From assembly GCF_040720935.1 (NCBI RefSeq), contig NZ_JBFDAE010000009.1, positions 1 through 64,000 on the forward strand: a stretch of 64,000 nt of DNA, read 5' to 3'. The notes beneath the pieces were generated by a model. It was not told the origin of the DNA. It saw nothing but the letters and a program-made list of their open reading frames with translations, and ran no database searches. Origin of the DNA: Jejuia sp040720935. GTDB taxonomy: Bacteria > Bacteroidota > Bacteroidia > Flavobacteriales > Flavobacteriaceae. This document shows, piece by piece, positions 41,416 through 50,167 of the stretch. The translations under genes and the position numbers were made by a program. The stretch's first letter is position 1, and every line of letters starts with the position of its first letter.

Positions 41416-42663
41416 CTAATTTAATTTACTAATAATTTTAGATTTTTTATTTTGAAGATACTTTTTTTCTAAATCATTGGTCACATGCTTTAGGGCAAGT
41501 TCTATGTGTTCTAGAGCACTTTTTTTATTATTGATGGCGACGTAATAATCGGCTTTTGCACCATAAAAAAGATAACAGCGTTGACCTAAATCCTCAGGTT
41601 TAAGTTGATTCAAGTAGCTTATTGCAAGTTTATAATCTTTGGTCTGCAAGCAAATAACTGCCATGGTCAATAGGTGGGAAGGCATGGGTCGCAGCGCATT
41701 TAGGCATTGGTACCAATGTAATATGTTTTTCCAATCTGTATCCTCAAAAGCTCGTGCTTTTAAATGTTCATTGGCAATAGCAGCTTCATAATGATAACAA
41801 GAAAAGGCATCGGTTTCCACAGCTTTATGCATCATGGTATGGCCTGATTTAATTAAAGGAAAATACCATGTACTGCGGTCTTGGTGTTTTAAATCCAGTA
41901 GTTCGTTTTCAGAGTTGGTTTTGCTTTCAATTCGTGACGCATGAAAACACATTAATGCACAAAGCGCATACGCATCAGGTGTTCTGGTTACTTTATTCTT
42001 TAGAAGTATTTGCGTTAATCTAATCGCTTCGCCGCACAATTCCTTTTGAATTAAAATTTCTTTTTTATTGGAATGAAACCCCTCGTTGAAGATGAGGTAA
42101 AGCACCTCCATAACGCTCTCTAATCGGGGTTCGAGTGATTTCCCTTGTGGAATTTTAAATTGAATGTTTGAATTTTGAATTGTCTTTCTAGCACGGGACA
42201 AACGTTTTTTTACAGTGTCCTCTTTGGTCAATAACGCCGAAGCTATTTCCTTTATGCTAAACCCAGAAACCGTTTTTAAGGCAAACGAAATCCGGTCTCT
42301 CGGATCTAGTTTTGGGTGGCACGCCGTAAAAATCATTCTCAGTTGGGCGTCCTCAATTTCAGTATCCAAAAACAAATCGTTTATAGCAATACTGTGCGTA
42401 CCTTGATTGATGTTTGGAAGGTGTTTTTGTGCTGTTTTTAGTTTCCTGAAAATATCGAGAACCCTGTTTTTTGCGGCTTTTGTTAGCCACGCTTCAGGAT
42501 GGTCGGGTTGTTCAGTTCGCCAACTTAAACTTGCTTTAATAAAGGTGTCCTGAACCGCATCTTCAATAATATCAAGATGTTTCAGTCCAAAAATCCGGGT
42601 TAAAACAGAAACCATCTTTCCGCTATGGTAACGAAAAAGATGGTCTATGTGCTGTGATTCCAT
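41416..42663 (-). CDS. ECF42-type RNA polymerase sigma factor with C-terminal TPR-like extension
   Basis: 415 residues, far longer than a simple ECF sigma factor (~180). Sigma2 is at ~10-75 (LTRIFGLKHLDIIEDAVQD, AWLTKAAKNRVLDIFRK) and sigma4 at ~100-165 (FALKTVSGFSIKEIASALLT, VKKRLSRARKTI). The C-terminal ~230 residues are a helical extension typical of the ECF42 group (LEPRLESVMEVLYLIFNEGF). Its start overlaps the stop of the YCII/DGPF gene by one base (TAATG), the known partner of ECF42 factors. No anti-sigma factor is adjacent, so the extension probably controls activity. Confidence 0.88.
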   Translation of the reverse strand: MESQHIDHLFRYHSGKMVSVLTRIFGLKHLDIIEDAVQDTFIKASLSWRTEQPDHPEAWLTKAAKNRVLDIFRKLKTAQKHLPNINQGTHSIAINDLFLDTEIEDAQLRMIFTACHPKLDPRDRISFALKTVSGFSIKEIASALLTKEDTVKKRLSRARKTIQNSNIQFKIPQGKSLEPRLESVMEVLYLIFNEGFHSNKKEILIQKELCGEAIRLTQILLKNKVTRTPDAYALCALMCFHASRIESKTNSENELLDLKHQDRSTWYFPLIKSGHTMMHKAVETDAFSCYHYEAAIANEHLKARAFEDTDWKNILHWYQCLNALRPMPSHLLTMAVICLQTKDYKLAISYLNQLKPEDLGQRCYLFYGAKADYYVAINNKKSALEHIELALKHVTNDLEKKYLQNKKSKIISKLN

Positions 42664-43010
42664 TATTGGTCGAATACCATAATTTCACGAATTTCAACAA
42701 TACCTCCCAAATCATAATCTGGGTAATCCTCCGCAATTTTTTGTACGGTGTCAAAATCTTTCGCCTCCACAACGTAGTAGCCGCCAATAATCTCCTTTAC
42801 TTCGGCAGCAGTCAAATCGGTAACGGTACGGTTTTTTCCAACAACACGGCGAATTTGCGGTGTTAACGCATTACCATGGCTCACAATTCCTGCTTTGGTC
42901 ATTTTGTCGTGCCACGAAAACCATTTGCCCATGCGTTCCTGTAATTCTTCAGGAGAAAGTCCCAATTCCATGTAATCTGCTTTTAAGAAAATCATCATAA
43001 ATTCTTTCAT
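42663..43010 (-). CDS. YCII/DGPF-family protein, partner of the ECF42 sigma factor
   Basis: 115 residues, a small ferredoxin-like fold (MMIFLKADYMELGLSPEE, MGKWFSWHDKMTKAGI, EVKEIIGGYYVVEAKDFDTV). The conserved His/Asp of the YCII group appears as WHDK. It precedes and overlaps the sigma gene, as in other ECF42 loci. The molecular function is unknown; it may bind a small molecule or be a target of the sigma factor. Confidence 0.88.
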   Translation of the reverse strand: MKEFMMIFLKADYMELGLSPEELQERMGKWFSWHDKMTKAGIVSHGNALTPQIRRVVGKNRTVTDLTAAEVKEIIGGYYVVEAKDFDTVQKIAEDYPDYDLGGIVEIREIMVFDQ

Positions 43011-43474
43011 AATTATATATTTTTAAGTTTATACCTGTAAGACGTTTGCCAAAATAGAAAAGGGGACAGGTTTTTCAAATTTATCAAAATTCCTTTGGAA
43101 AAAGGAATCTCTTTCTTGAAAGATAGGGTTGTGCTGTTTCTAGTAATTCAGGTTTTTTAGGAATTATTTAAAGAAGTTGGGCGTTACCACAAGGGTCAGG
43201 CTTTCCGCTATATCTTTTTTAAGCGTCTTAGCGAGGACGAAGGACGTGGCTATCGGTTAAATTAAAGTTCTAAATAAAGGTTTGTCTCTCCTTTCTTTAA
43301 AAAAGGATGCCGCTGCAATCCTTAACGCGGAAAAAGAAAATGATTGGAAAATTTTAACTGATTTTTTAGGAAGTTCGTTTCATATTTCACTGATAAAAAA
43401 TCGTTTCAATATTTTTTATCTAGAGTCAAACGAATTTCGATAATTTTTCTGACAAACTCAAATGTATATTCAAT
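43011..43474. other. Intergenic region with a dispersed palindromic repeat
   Basis: 560 bp separate the YCII gene from the lipase gene; most of it has no gene. Positions ~43188-43220 (GGTCAGGCTTTCCGCTATAT) and ~43303-43330 (AAAAAAGGATGCCGCTGC) face each other as imperfect arms around an ~80-bp loop. From memory, these words occur as a dispersed repeat in other flavobacterial genomes. The rest is AT-rich without visible structure. Confidence 0.35.
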
Positions 43475-43511
43475 AAAAAAGAGAGACTGTCAAAACTAAG
43501 ACAGTTTCTCT
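43475..43511 (-). terminator. Terminator of the lipase-like gene
   Basis: GAGAGACTGTC (43481-43491) pairs with GACAGTTTCTC (43500-43510) with one wobble. Minus-strand TTTTTT follows the stem. It lies 60 bp past the stop at 43571. Confidence 0.7.
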
Positions 43512-43570
43512 TGTAAATTCATAGTTTTCTCAATTATAAGACTTATGTTTCTATAGGGCTCATTAAAATT

Positions 43571-45166
43571 TTATTTCACCACTAATTTTGTTTTTAATAA
43601 TGAAACATTTTCGGCTTTCACATCAAGGATATACACTCCAGAGGATAAACTTAAAGGAATGGTTGTGTGTTCTTGAAGCGCTGTATTATTTTGAAATACT
43701 AACTTTCCGGTTATATCGACAATAGAAATTTTAGCCTGTGTTTGAGATGATCTATTTAACAAAACAAGTGATTTCTCAATAGGGTTTAGACTGAGTTTAA
43801 CTCTTTGTTCCGCTAAGAAATCTGTATTACTTAAGTTTTCTTCTCTTATTTCAGACAAAGCAAAAGCCACATTGCCATTGGTAACCATAACATGTCCTTC
43901 ATTTACATCTGGAATATATGTGTTAGCAAAAGGGGTAGTATTATCAGGTAACGCATACCAATTGTTAGTCGAAGACATAGCCAAACTGCTCACCGTAGGA
44001 ATAAAACAATATGCTGTTTCATTCAAATTAGCAACAAATTCGTTAAGAGTCGGGTTACTCCCATCTCCATCAAGTGAGCTTAAATCTGTGGTGCCTCCTG
44101 GCGCACTATCCACGCCATCTGTAAATGATGGGGATTCTGCATTTGCTGTAAAACCACCAAGTCCAAAATTAATAGAGGTAGCAATATTGGTTTGTGTAGC
44201 AGCTGGTGCAAAGTTGAGATTAACGGCAATTGATACAGGCGCTATAAAAAATGTATGATTAATAATATTGGCTCCAGGACTCCCAGAAGTTGCTCCTAGA
44301 CCACTACCATTTATCATGGCTACATTACGAACGGTTTGTGGAAAACCCATGGCGTCTAATTCTGACTGGAATGCGTCTCTAAAATCAGGAGCTCCTTTTG
44401 GCAGATTAGAACCTGTTTGCGTTACACCATCACCACCAACATGAGCTAAATAATGATCGACTAACATTTGCTTTGCGGCTGCACTATTTAAATTATCTAA
44501 GCCAGATTGAAATGCAGCTTGAGGTAGAGGGCCGTTTACCAGATAATTAAATAAATATTGTATGCTAATTGGAATATTTGCACCCTGATGTGGCGAGTCG
44601 AAAGAAATATACAGTCGTGTGTCATGAGTCATATTATTTTGTTCCATATAGCGTAAAGCATATCTAGCTATAAGCCCACCCATACTTGCTCCAATCACAA
44701 CATTTTCATTCGTTGTAGGCGTCATGCCATTAATCAGTTGTAACAATGCAATTACAGAAAAAGCATTTCGCTGTATAAAATCGGCTCCCCCATCAATTAG
44801 AGTTGAACCATCGGTAGAACTTGTATAGGATGGAAAATTTACAATTATTAAATCGTAACCCTCATCTCTAACTTCTTCTACAATGTTATCTGCTGTTCCT
44901 GCATTATTAAATGAATTGAATAATGTTGTAATACCTCTGGAGTCTCCAGGGTCAAAACCGTCCAAAATAAAAATGGGTTTGTCTAAAACTCCATCAATAT
45001 TATCGTAATATATTTTATATTCAGCAGTTCCAGCATGAGCGGTAGCCTCACCAAAGCCTAGGTGAGTAAGTGTCGAATTTATTGTAAGCACAGCACTTTC
45101 AGTACCAGGTTGCGAAAAAGCGATGATAGGAAAGAACAGTAACCCAAGAATGTATTTTTTTACCAT
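43571..45166 (-). CDS. Secreted alpha/beta hydrolase (lipase/esterase-like) with T9SS type A sorting domain
   Basis: 531 residues. A signal peptide (MVKKYILGLLFFPIIAFSQ) is followed by an alpha/beta-hydrolase domain. The oxyanion region is IFILDGFDPGDSRG and the nucleophile is Ser161 in IGASMGGLIARYAL. A His in NEGHVMVTNG (about residue 430) could complete the triad. The last ~75 residues (LSLNPIEKSLVLLNRSS...ISIVDITGKLVFQ...SSGVYILDVK...TKLVVK) are a type A sorting domain, so the protein is exported by T9SS and attached or released at the surface. The substrate may be a lipid or polyester. The terminator is at 43475. Confidence 0.88.
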   Translation of the reverse strand: MVKKYILGLLFFPIIAFSQPGTESAVLTINSTLTHLGFGEATAHAGTAEYKIYYDNIDGVLDKPIFILDGFDPGDSRGITTLFNSFNNAGTADNIVEEVRDEGYDLIIVNFPSYTSSTDGSTLIDGGADFIQRNAFSVIALLQLINGMTPTTNENVVIGASMGGLIARYALRYMEQNNMTHDTRLYISFDSPHQGANIPISIQYLFNYLVNGPLPQAAFQSGLDNLNSAAAKQMLVDHYLAHVGGDGVTQTGSNLPKGAPDFRDAFQSELDAMGFPQTVRNVAMINGSGLGATSGSPGANIINHTFFIAPVSIAVNLNFAPAATQTNIATSINFGLGGFTANAESPSFTDGVDSAPGGTTDLSSLDGDGSNPTLNEFVANLNETAYCFIPTVSSLAMSSTNNWYALPDNTTPFANTYIPDVNEGHVMVTNGNVAFALSEIREENLSNTDFLAEQRVKLSLNPIEKSLVLLNRSSQTQAKISIVDITGKLVFQNNTALQEHTTIPLSLSSGVYILDVKAENVSLLKTKLVVK

Positions 45167-45262
45167 GATTAAATTTTTTAGAAAGATGATATTAAGATAT
45201 TAAAAAAAATTTAGTTTTATTCTCTGCCTGGTTATGCCTTGAGAGCTTGTTTTGTGGATTGT

Positions 45263-46891
45263 TTACTCCCCCAAAAAAGGATACCGATAATCCACAGGCG
45301 TCACAAACGTTTCTTTAATCAATCTAGGCGATACCCAACGCAATAAGTTTTGCGCACTTCCCGCTTTATCATTTGTTCCAGAAGCTCTTGCGCCACCAAA
45401 AGGTTGTTGCCCCACTACGGCACCAGTTGGTTTATCGTTGATGTAAAAATTACCTGCACTATTTTGTAATGCTTCAGTAGCCTGTGTAATTGCAAATCTA
45501 TCTTTTGCCAAAATAGCACCCGTTAATGCGTACTCGCTGGTTTCGTCAACCAATTTTAAAGTTTCCGCGTAAGCGTCATCTTCATATATATAAATCGTAA
45601 TTATTGGGCCAAAGAGTTCTGTACACATGGTGGTGTATTTCGGGTCTTTAGTTACGATAACTGTCGGTTCAATAAAATAGCCTTTGCTTTTATCGTAATT
45701 GCCGCCAACAATAATTTCCGCATCAGCATCATTTTTGGCCTGGTCAATATATGTCGCCAATTTATCAAAAGAACCTTCATGGATTACGGCCGTAATAAAA
45801 TTGCCCATATCTTCTGGAGATCCCATTTTAAAAGAGTTTATGTCTTCAATAACAAAATTCTTCACATCCTTCCATATGCTTTTTGGAATATAAGCCCTCG
45901 AAGCAGCACTACATTTCTGGCCTTGAAACTCAAAAGCACCACGGACAATAGCGGTAGCAACTTGTTTAGGGTTTGCCGTTTTATGCGCCACAATAAAATC
46001 CTTTCCACCAGTTTCCCCAACTATTCTTGGGTAGGTTTTGTAATTATGAATGTTATTTCCAATTTGTTTCCAAAGTTCTTTAAATATGAATGTAGAGCCT
46101 GTAAAGTGTAATCCTGAAAAATCTGGACTCGCCAAAACGGTATTTGTAATCATTTCAGGGTCGCCAAAAACTACGTTTATAACCCCAGGAGGTACACCAG
46201 CTTCTTCAAACACGTCCATAATTACTTTTGCAGAATATACCTGACTATCACTAGGTTTCCACACCACAACATTGCCCATTAAAGCCATACAAGCTGGTAA
46301 ATTCCCAGCAATTGCCGTAAAGTTAAAAGGCGTTACCGCATAGGTAAATCCTTCAAGCGGACGATACTCCATACGGTTCCATGTATCAGTTGTGCTTTCG
46401 GGCTGTTCGTTGTAAATATCTGCCATATACTGTACATTAAAACGTAAAAAATCAATCAACTCACAAGCCGCATCAATTTCAGCCTGATGAATGGTTTTGG
46501 ATTGTGCAATCATGGTTGCAGCATTTATTTTAGCGCGGTATGGGCCAGCAATGAGTTCCGCAGCTTTTAAAAATATTGCAGCACGTTGTTCCCATGGTAT
46601 TTGAGACCATGTTTTTCTTGCTTCCAACGCAGTTGCAATAGCATCTTCTACATGAGATTGTTCAGCTAAGTGATAGGTGCCAACGATGTGTTTATGGTCG
46701 TGTGGGGGAGACATTTTTCTGGTAGTTCCAGTTACTACATGTTTACCATTTATATATAGAGGCACATCAATAGTGCTATTGAACATTTCCTTGTAGGTTT
46801 TAAGAACTGCATCGCGTTCTGGAGATCCAGGTGCATAAGATTTAACAGGTTCGTTAACCGCAATAGGTGCATTAAAAAAGCCTTTTCCCAT
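45263..46891 (-). CDS. pruA: L-glutamate gamma-semialdehyde dehydrogenase (P5C dehydrogenase)
   Basis: 542 residues, an aldehyde dehydrogenase that oxidises glutamate semialdehyde to glutamate with NAD+ in proline breakdown. Catalytic Cys in FEFQGQKCSAASRAY, Glu in VGETGGKDF, and NAD site motifs (TPFNFTAIAGNLPA, FTGSTFIFKEL) are present. No proline dehydrogenase (PutA N-terminal) domain, so it is the stand-alone enzyme and prodh must lie elsewhere. TAAATTTG at 46941-46934 is a possible -7 box. No terminator was found after it. Confidence 0.95.
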   Translation of the reverse strand: MGKGFFNAPIAVNEPVKSYAPGSPERDAVLKTYKEMFNSTIDVPLYINGKHVVTGTTRKMSPPHDHKHIVGTYHLAEQSHVEDAIATALEARKTWSQIPWEQRAAIFLKAAELIAGPYRAKINAATMIAQSKTIHQAEIDAACELIDFLRFNVQYMADIYNEQPESTTDTWNRMEYRPLEGFTYAVTPFNFTAIAGNLPACMALMGNVVVWKPSDSQVYSAKVIMDVFEEAGVPPGVINVVFGDPEMITNTVLASPDFSGLHFTGSTFIFKELWKQIGNNIHNYKTYPRIVGETGGKDFIVAHKTANPKQVATAIVRGAFEFQGQKCSAASRAYIPKSIWKDVKNFVIEDINSFKMGSPEDMGNFITAVIHEGSFDKLATYIDQAKNDADAEIIVGGNYDKSKGYFIEPTVIVTKDPKYTTMCTELFGPIITIYIYEDDAYAETLKLVDETSEYALTGAILAKDRFAITQATEALQNSAGNFYINDKPTGAVVGQQPFGGARASGTNDKAGSAQNLLRWVSPRLIKETFVTPVDYRYPFLGE

Positions 46892-47041
46892 GATTTGCTT
46901 ATTTTTGTTAAAATATTTTCAATGAATTGGCTACAAATTTACGAATAATTAAATAGTTTGTTGGAGCGACTTTCCTTAAAATCACGTTAAAATTTATTTA
47001 TTTTTTGTAAGTTGCCGCAATCAGATTAGACTACTGTTTTT

Positions 47042-47764
47042 ATGTGTACCGTAACTCTTGTTCCCCAGGGAAAAAACGATTTTATTTTAACTTCCAATAG
47101 AGATGAAGCGCCCAGTCGTGTGTCTTTACCTCCAGAATTTTATACCATTGGTGAAACCCAAGTTTTATTTCCGAAAGATAAAATGGGTGGCACTTGGATT
47201 GGTGTAAGTGAAAAAAACCGTGTGGTATGTGTGCTTAATGGAGGCTTTGTAAAACATGAACGACAATCAAGTTATAGAAAAAGCCGAGGTATTGTGGCTA
47301 ATGATTTTATGGTTTCTGAAGATATAGTCAAAACTATTGAAAGCGATGATTTTGAAAATATTGAACCTTTTACCATCGTAATTGCAGATTGGAACACCAC
47401 ATTAAAATTCTACGAATTGGTTTGGGACGGTAAATACAAGCACTTTATTGAATTGCCTTTAGATTCCAGAATTTGGTCGTCATCAACATTATATTCTGAA
47501 GGGATGAAAAGAGAACGCGAACAATGGTTTGAAAATCTTGAAGCTTTTCAGGGTTTAACTGCTGAAACTTTATTAGAGTTCCATAGCACTAAAGATGAAG
47601 AGAATTTTGATTATGGCGTAATTATGGATCGTGGATTTGTAAAGACAACGAGCATTACTCAAGTTGAAAAACAAGGTGTCCCCATAAATATGCGTTATGA
47701 AAATCTGGTAACTGAAGAAGTGTCTTCAAAAACATTCAATATTCCGCAAATAGTCAATGGATAG
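47042..47764 (+). CDS. NRDE-family (TANGO2-like) protein
   Basis: 240 residues. It begins MCTVTLVPQGKNDFILTSNRDEAPSR with the defining NRDE motif (SNRDE). Cys2 directly after Met suggests an Ntn-hydrolase-like self-exposed nucleophile, as proposed for this family. GTWIGVSEKNRVVCVLNGG matches the following conserved block. Function is unclear in bacteria; in eukaryotes TANGO2 is tied to lipid/heme handling. It overlaps the next gene by 8 bp, so the two are translated together. Confidence 0.85.
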   Translation: MCTVTLVPQGKNDFILTSNRDEAPSRVSLPPEFYTIGETQVLFPKDKMGGTWIGVSEKNRVVCVLNGGFVKHERQSSYRKSRGIVANDFMVSEDIVKTIESDDFENIEPFTIVIADWNTTLKFYELVWDGKYKHFIELPLDSRIWSSSTLYSEGMKREREQWFENLEAFQGLTAETLLEFHSTKDEENFDYGVIMDRGFVKTTSITQVEKQGVPINMRYENLVTEEVSSKTFNIPQIVNG

Positions 47765-48764
47765 TACGGGCATTATTTTAACCATGGCATATCCTGGAAC
47801 TGTAGTTATGGTTCCTGACGAATGGTATGCGCCCTACATGCGTTATTTTGGAATTGGAAAAAAGAATTATTTACGTGCGGGTCATGCTGCTTTGGTATTG
47901 ATTGATAAATCTACTGGGATTTTGGAATATCATGATTTTGGACGTTACATTACACCCGAACCAATGGGGCGCGTTCGTGGAAAAGATACCGATAATGAAT
48001 TGGACTTTCCTTTGAAGGCCATAATAGATTCCAAAAATAATGGGGATGATACGATCACAAATCTTGACGCTATTTTAGAATTTTTAGGCACACATTCCAA
48101 ATTAACACATGGCGAAGGAAAATTGGTGGCTTCGGTTTGTAATGCTATAGACTACGGAAAAGCCAGAGCGCATATTACCAATATGCAAAACAAACATTTT
48201 ATTAGATATGCAGCATTTATTAAAGATGCTTCCAATTGTGCGCGTTTTGTGACCGATAGTTTGATTGCTTCGGTAACCGATGGAGCTATTAAAAAGAAGC
48301 TTGTTAATTCGAAATGGTTTACACCAAGTACTGTTGGAAACGTATTGTTGGCAGATACTGAAAATTATATTTATGAGGTTTCTGAAAAAGGAGAGATTTC
48401 AGAATTTAAAGGCTCTCAAAAAAGTGAAAATGTCCGTTATTTTTTAGATAAGGTTAAAGGACATGAACCAAATTTTATTGGGACTTTAGAATCGCGACAT
48501 GTTGATAATATAGCTGAACATGCGCAATGGCTCTCAGGTATTGCGGCTGGAGCTTGGTTTGAATTGCATAAAACTGAAAAAGCTTCAGAATATAGGCTCA
48601 GACGTATTTCGCCTTATGGAAATGTAGATTGTGATGCTGCTTTTACTGTTGAAGATGCTGCTTTTAATTATGATTTACCTTATGAGTTTGTGCATTACTC
48701 CAATTGCAAATTTTTTCATGTGAAACAAGGGGAGCGGATTTTTAGATTTGAGCGGAATATATAA
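47757..48764 (+). CDS. DUF6695-family protein
   Basis: 335 residues. The start ATG 47757 lies within the NRDE gene; a second Met at 47784 (MAYPGTVVMVPDEWY) is possible. No signal peptide. Blocks GAYPGTVVMVPDEWYAPY-like N-terminus, RAGHAALVLIDKSTG, YHDFGRYITPEPMGRVRGKD and LESRHVDNIAEHAQWLSGI resemble the DUF6695 family of flavobacteria. Cys/His residues (SNCARFVTDS, RAGHA) hint at a papain-like or NlpC-like hydrolase, but this is not established. It converges on the toxin gene, with its stop 1 bp from that gene's stop. Confidence 0.7.
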   Translation: MDSTGIILTMAYPGTVVMVPDEWYAPYMRYFGIGKKNYLRAGHAALVLIDKSTGILEYHDFGRYITPEPMGRVRGKDTDNELDFPLKAIIDSKNNGDDTITNLDAILEFLGTHSKLTHGEGKLVASVCNAIDYGKARAHITNMQNKHFIRYAAFIKDASNCARFVTDSLIASVTDGAIKKKLVNSKWFTPSTVGNVLLADTENYIYEVSEKGEISEFKGSQKSENVRYFLDKVKGHEPNFIGTLESRHVDNIAEHAQWLSGIAAGAWFELHKTEKASEYRLRRISPYGNVDCDAAFTVEDAAFNYDLPYEFVHYSNCKFFHVKQGERIFRFERNI

Positions 48765-49079
48765 TTACTCTCTTAATAGTATGCGCTTTAATGCTTTTGG
48801 GTTTTTATAATTATTCCAAAATAATTCTAGTTTGATATAGTTCTCATCAACACTATAATATAAAGTAACGTGTTTTGTAATTACAACTTTATAATATGAA
48901 TGATTATTAAAATCTACAGCAATAAACAAATCAGGATTGTTGGATATGAGTTTGACAATAATATCGACTTTATCCAAAAATTGTTGAGTTACTTTAGTAT
49001 TCCAACGATTTGCTAAATAGTCTAAATTTTCATTTAAAGATTTTTTTGCAAGTTCAGAAATTATAATTTTATAAGCCAT
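48765..49079 (-). CDS. RelE/ParE-family toxin
   Basis: 104 residues with the ParE-type layout: MAYKIIISELAKKSLNENLD, YLANRWNTKVTQQFLDKVDI, then a beta sheet ending YYKVVITKHVTLYYSVDENY and LELFWNNYKNPKAL. It would act as an mRNA interferase or gyrase inhibitor. The ORF overlaps the antitoxin by 11 bp, the usual order antitoxin then toxin. Confidence 0.85.
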   Translation of the reverse strand: MAYKIIISELAKKSLNENLDYLANRWNTKVTQQFLDKVDIIVKLISNNPDLFIAVDFNNHSYYKVVITKHVTLYYSVDENYIKLELFWNNYKNPKALKRILLRE

Positions 49080-49401
49080 ATTTTGCTCTAGCTTCTTTCA
49101 TTACAGTTTCAAAATCTTCGAATTTGCCTTTTGCATAATCTTGTCTTGATTGTTTTAAAAGGAGTTTGATAATTTCAGTTTCCTTTTTGTCTTCTTCGAA
49201 TTCTTCGGGATATAGATGTTTTGAAATTATTCGAAGTTCATCAGGCGTAAATCTTTTTTCTTTTAATTTTTTATAGAAAAAACTACGTTTCAAATTTAGT
49301 TCATCTAAAAAAAATTGAATTTTAAAATTACTAGCCTTAATATCCGTTTGCAAACGCTCTAAAAGATGGTTGTATGCATCAATGATTTCTATGGTGTTCA
49401 T
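49069..49401 (-). CDS. Antitoxin of the RelE/ParE pair
   Basis: 110 residues. The N-terminal half has an HTH-like segment (KIQFFLDELNLKRSFFYKKL, then FTPDELRIISKHLYPEEF), which could bind the operon's promoter. The C-terminal half is a helix ending FEDFETVMKEARAKYGL, of the kind that wraps ParE/RelE toxins. TATATTTG at 49440-49433 is a plausible -7 box near its start, allowing autoregulation. Both genes appear intact, in contrast to the decayed pair at 30857. Confidence 0.8.
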   Translation of the reverse strand: MNTIEIIDAYNHLLERLQTDIKASNFKIQFFLDELNLKRSFFYKKLKEKRFTPDELRIISKHLYPEEFEEDKKETEIIKLLLKQSRQDYAKGKFEDFETVMKEARAKYGL

Positions 49402-49471
49402 AATTATATACTTTATTGTTCTTATATGTACACAAATATAGTTATAAATATGGAGTGACTAAATGTTTGTT

Positions 49472-50167
49472 TTAATATGAAGTTGAATTAAGCACATCCT
49501 TCAAAGCAAGCAGCAACGTCTGTTTTAAACCTTCATCCATACTATTGTTATCCGCAAATTTTTGATTCACTTCTAGTTCAATCCCAATATAATTTTTTGT
49601 GAATTTTTTACGTAAATGTGTCGTAAATCCATCCGCTTTTCCTAGATAAGGATAGTTGTAACGTACATTCAAATCTGGATTTATACTTTTTAGGGCCTTT
49701 TTTATTGCTCTTGCAATTGCTTTTTCTTTAGTTACTCTAGAATCATATAATAATCCAATCTCACAGTTTCTTTCAACTTCATCTAAAATTGGTGTAAATG
49801 AATGTACAGACAAATGGAAAACGGTTTCATTGTTGGAAATGAAATTGAGAATAGCATTTTCAACTGTAGTTCTGTAATCTAAATAATAGGTGTTGATTAG
49901 AATGCCTTTTTCTACTTCTGAAAGTTGCTTTGTAAACTCCGAAAACAAATTTGGGTGGTGTAGAGACCTGTTTAATTCTATAAGTAATCTACTGGTTTCA
50001 GAATATAACTTAAAATCCGCTAATGGTTCTAGTGTTTTAAAAAGGTCAAGAGCACCTAAATCTAAAGCGCGATGGGTTTCTAAAATTGCTTCAGAATTTT
50101 TGAAATATTTGTTGTAGGCTTTTGGGATGGTATTCCCTGCATGCTCACAGGTTAAAACAAGTTTCAA
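49472..50167 (-). CDS. N-formylglutamate amidohydrolase-like enzyme
   Basis: 231 residues. Zinc-type hydrolase family (FGase): LVLTCEHAGNTIPKAYN opens it, with EHAG metal-binding His/Glu; HRALDLGALDLFK and HLSVHSFTP are further conserved blocks, and YIGIELEVNQKF ends the core. The usual FGase releases glutamate from N-formylglutamate in histidine breakdown, but here it is the last gene of an operon with a GCS2-like ligase and RimK-like enzyme. Its real substrate is probably a product or by-product of those ligases. The start overlaps the GCS2 stop by 4 bp (ATGA). Confidence 0.8.
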   Translation of the reverse strand: MKLVLTCEHAGNTIPKAYNKYFKNSEAILETHRALDLGALDLFKTLEPLADFKLYSETSRLLIELNRSLHHPNLFSEFTKQLSEVEKGILINTYYLDYRTTVENAILNFISNNETVFHLSVHSFTPILDEVERNCEIGLLYDSRVTKEKAIARAIKKALKSINPDLNVRYNYPYLGKADGFTTHLRKKFTKNYIGIELEVNQKFADNNSMDEGLKQTLLLALKDVLNSTSY

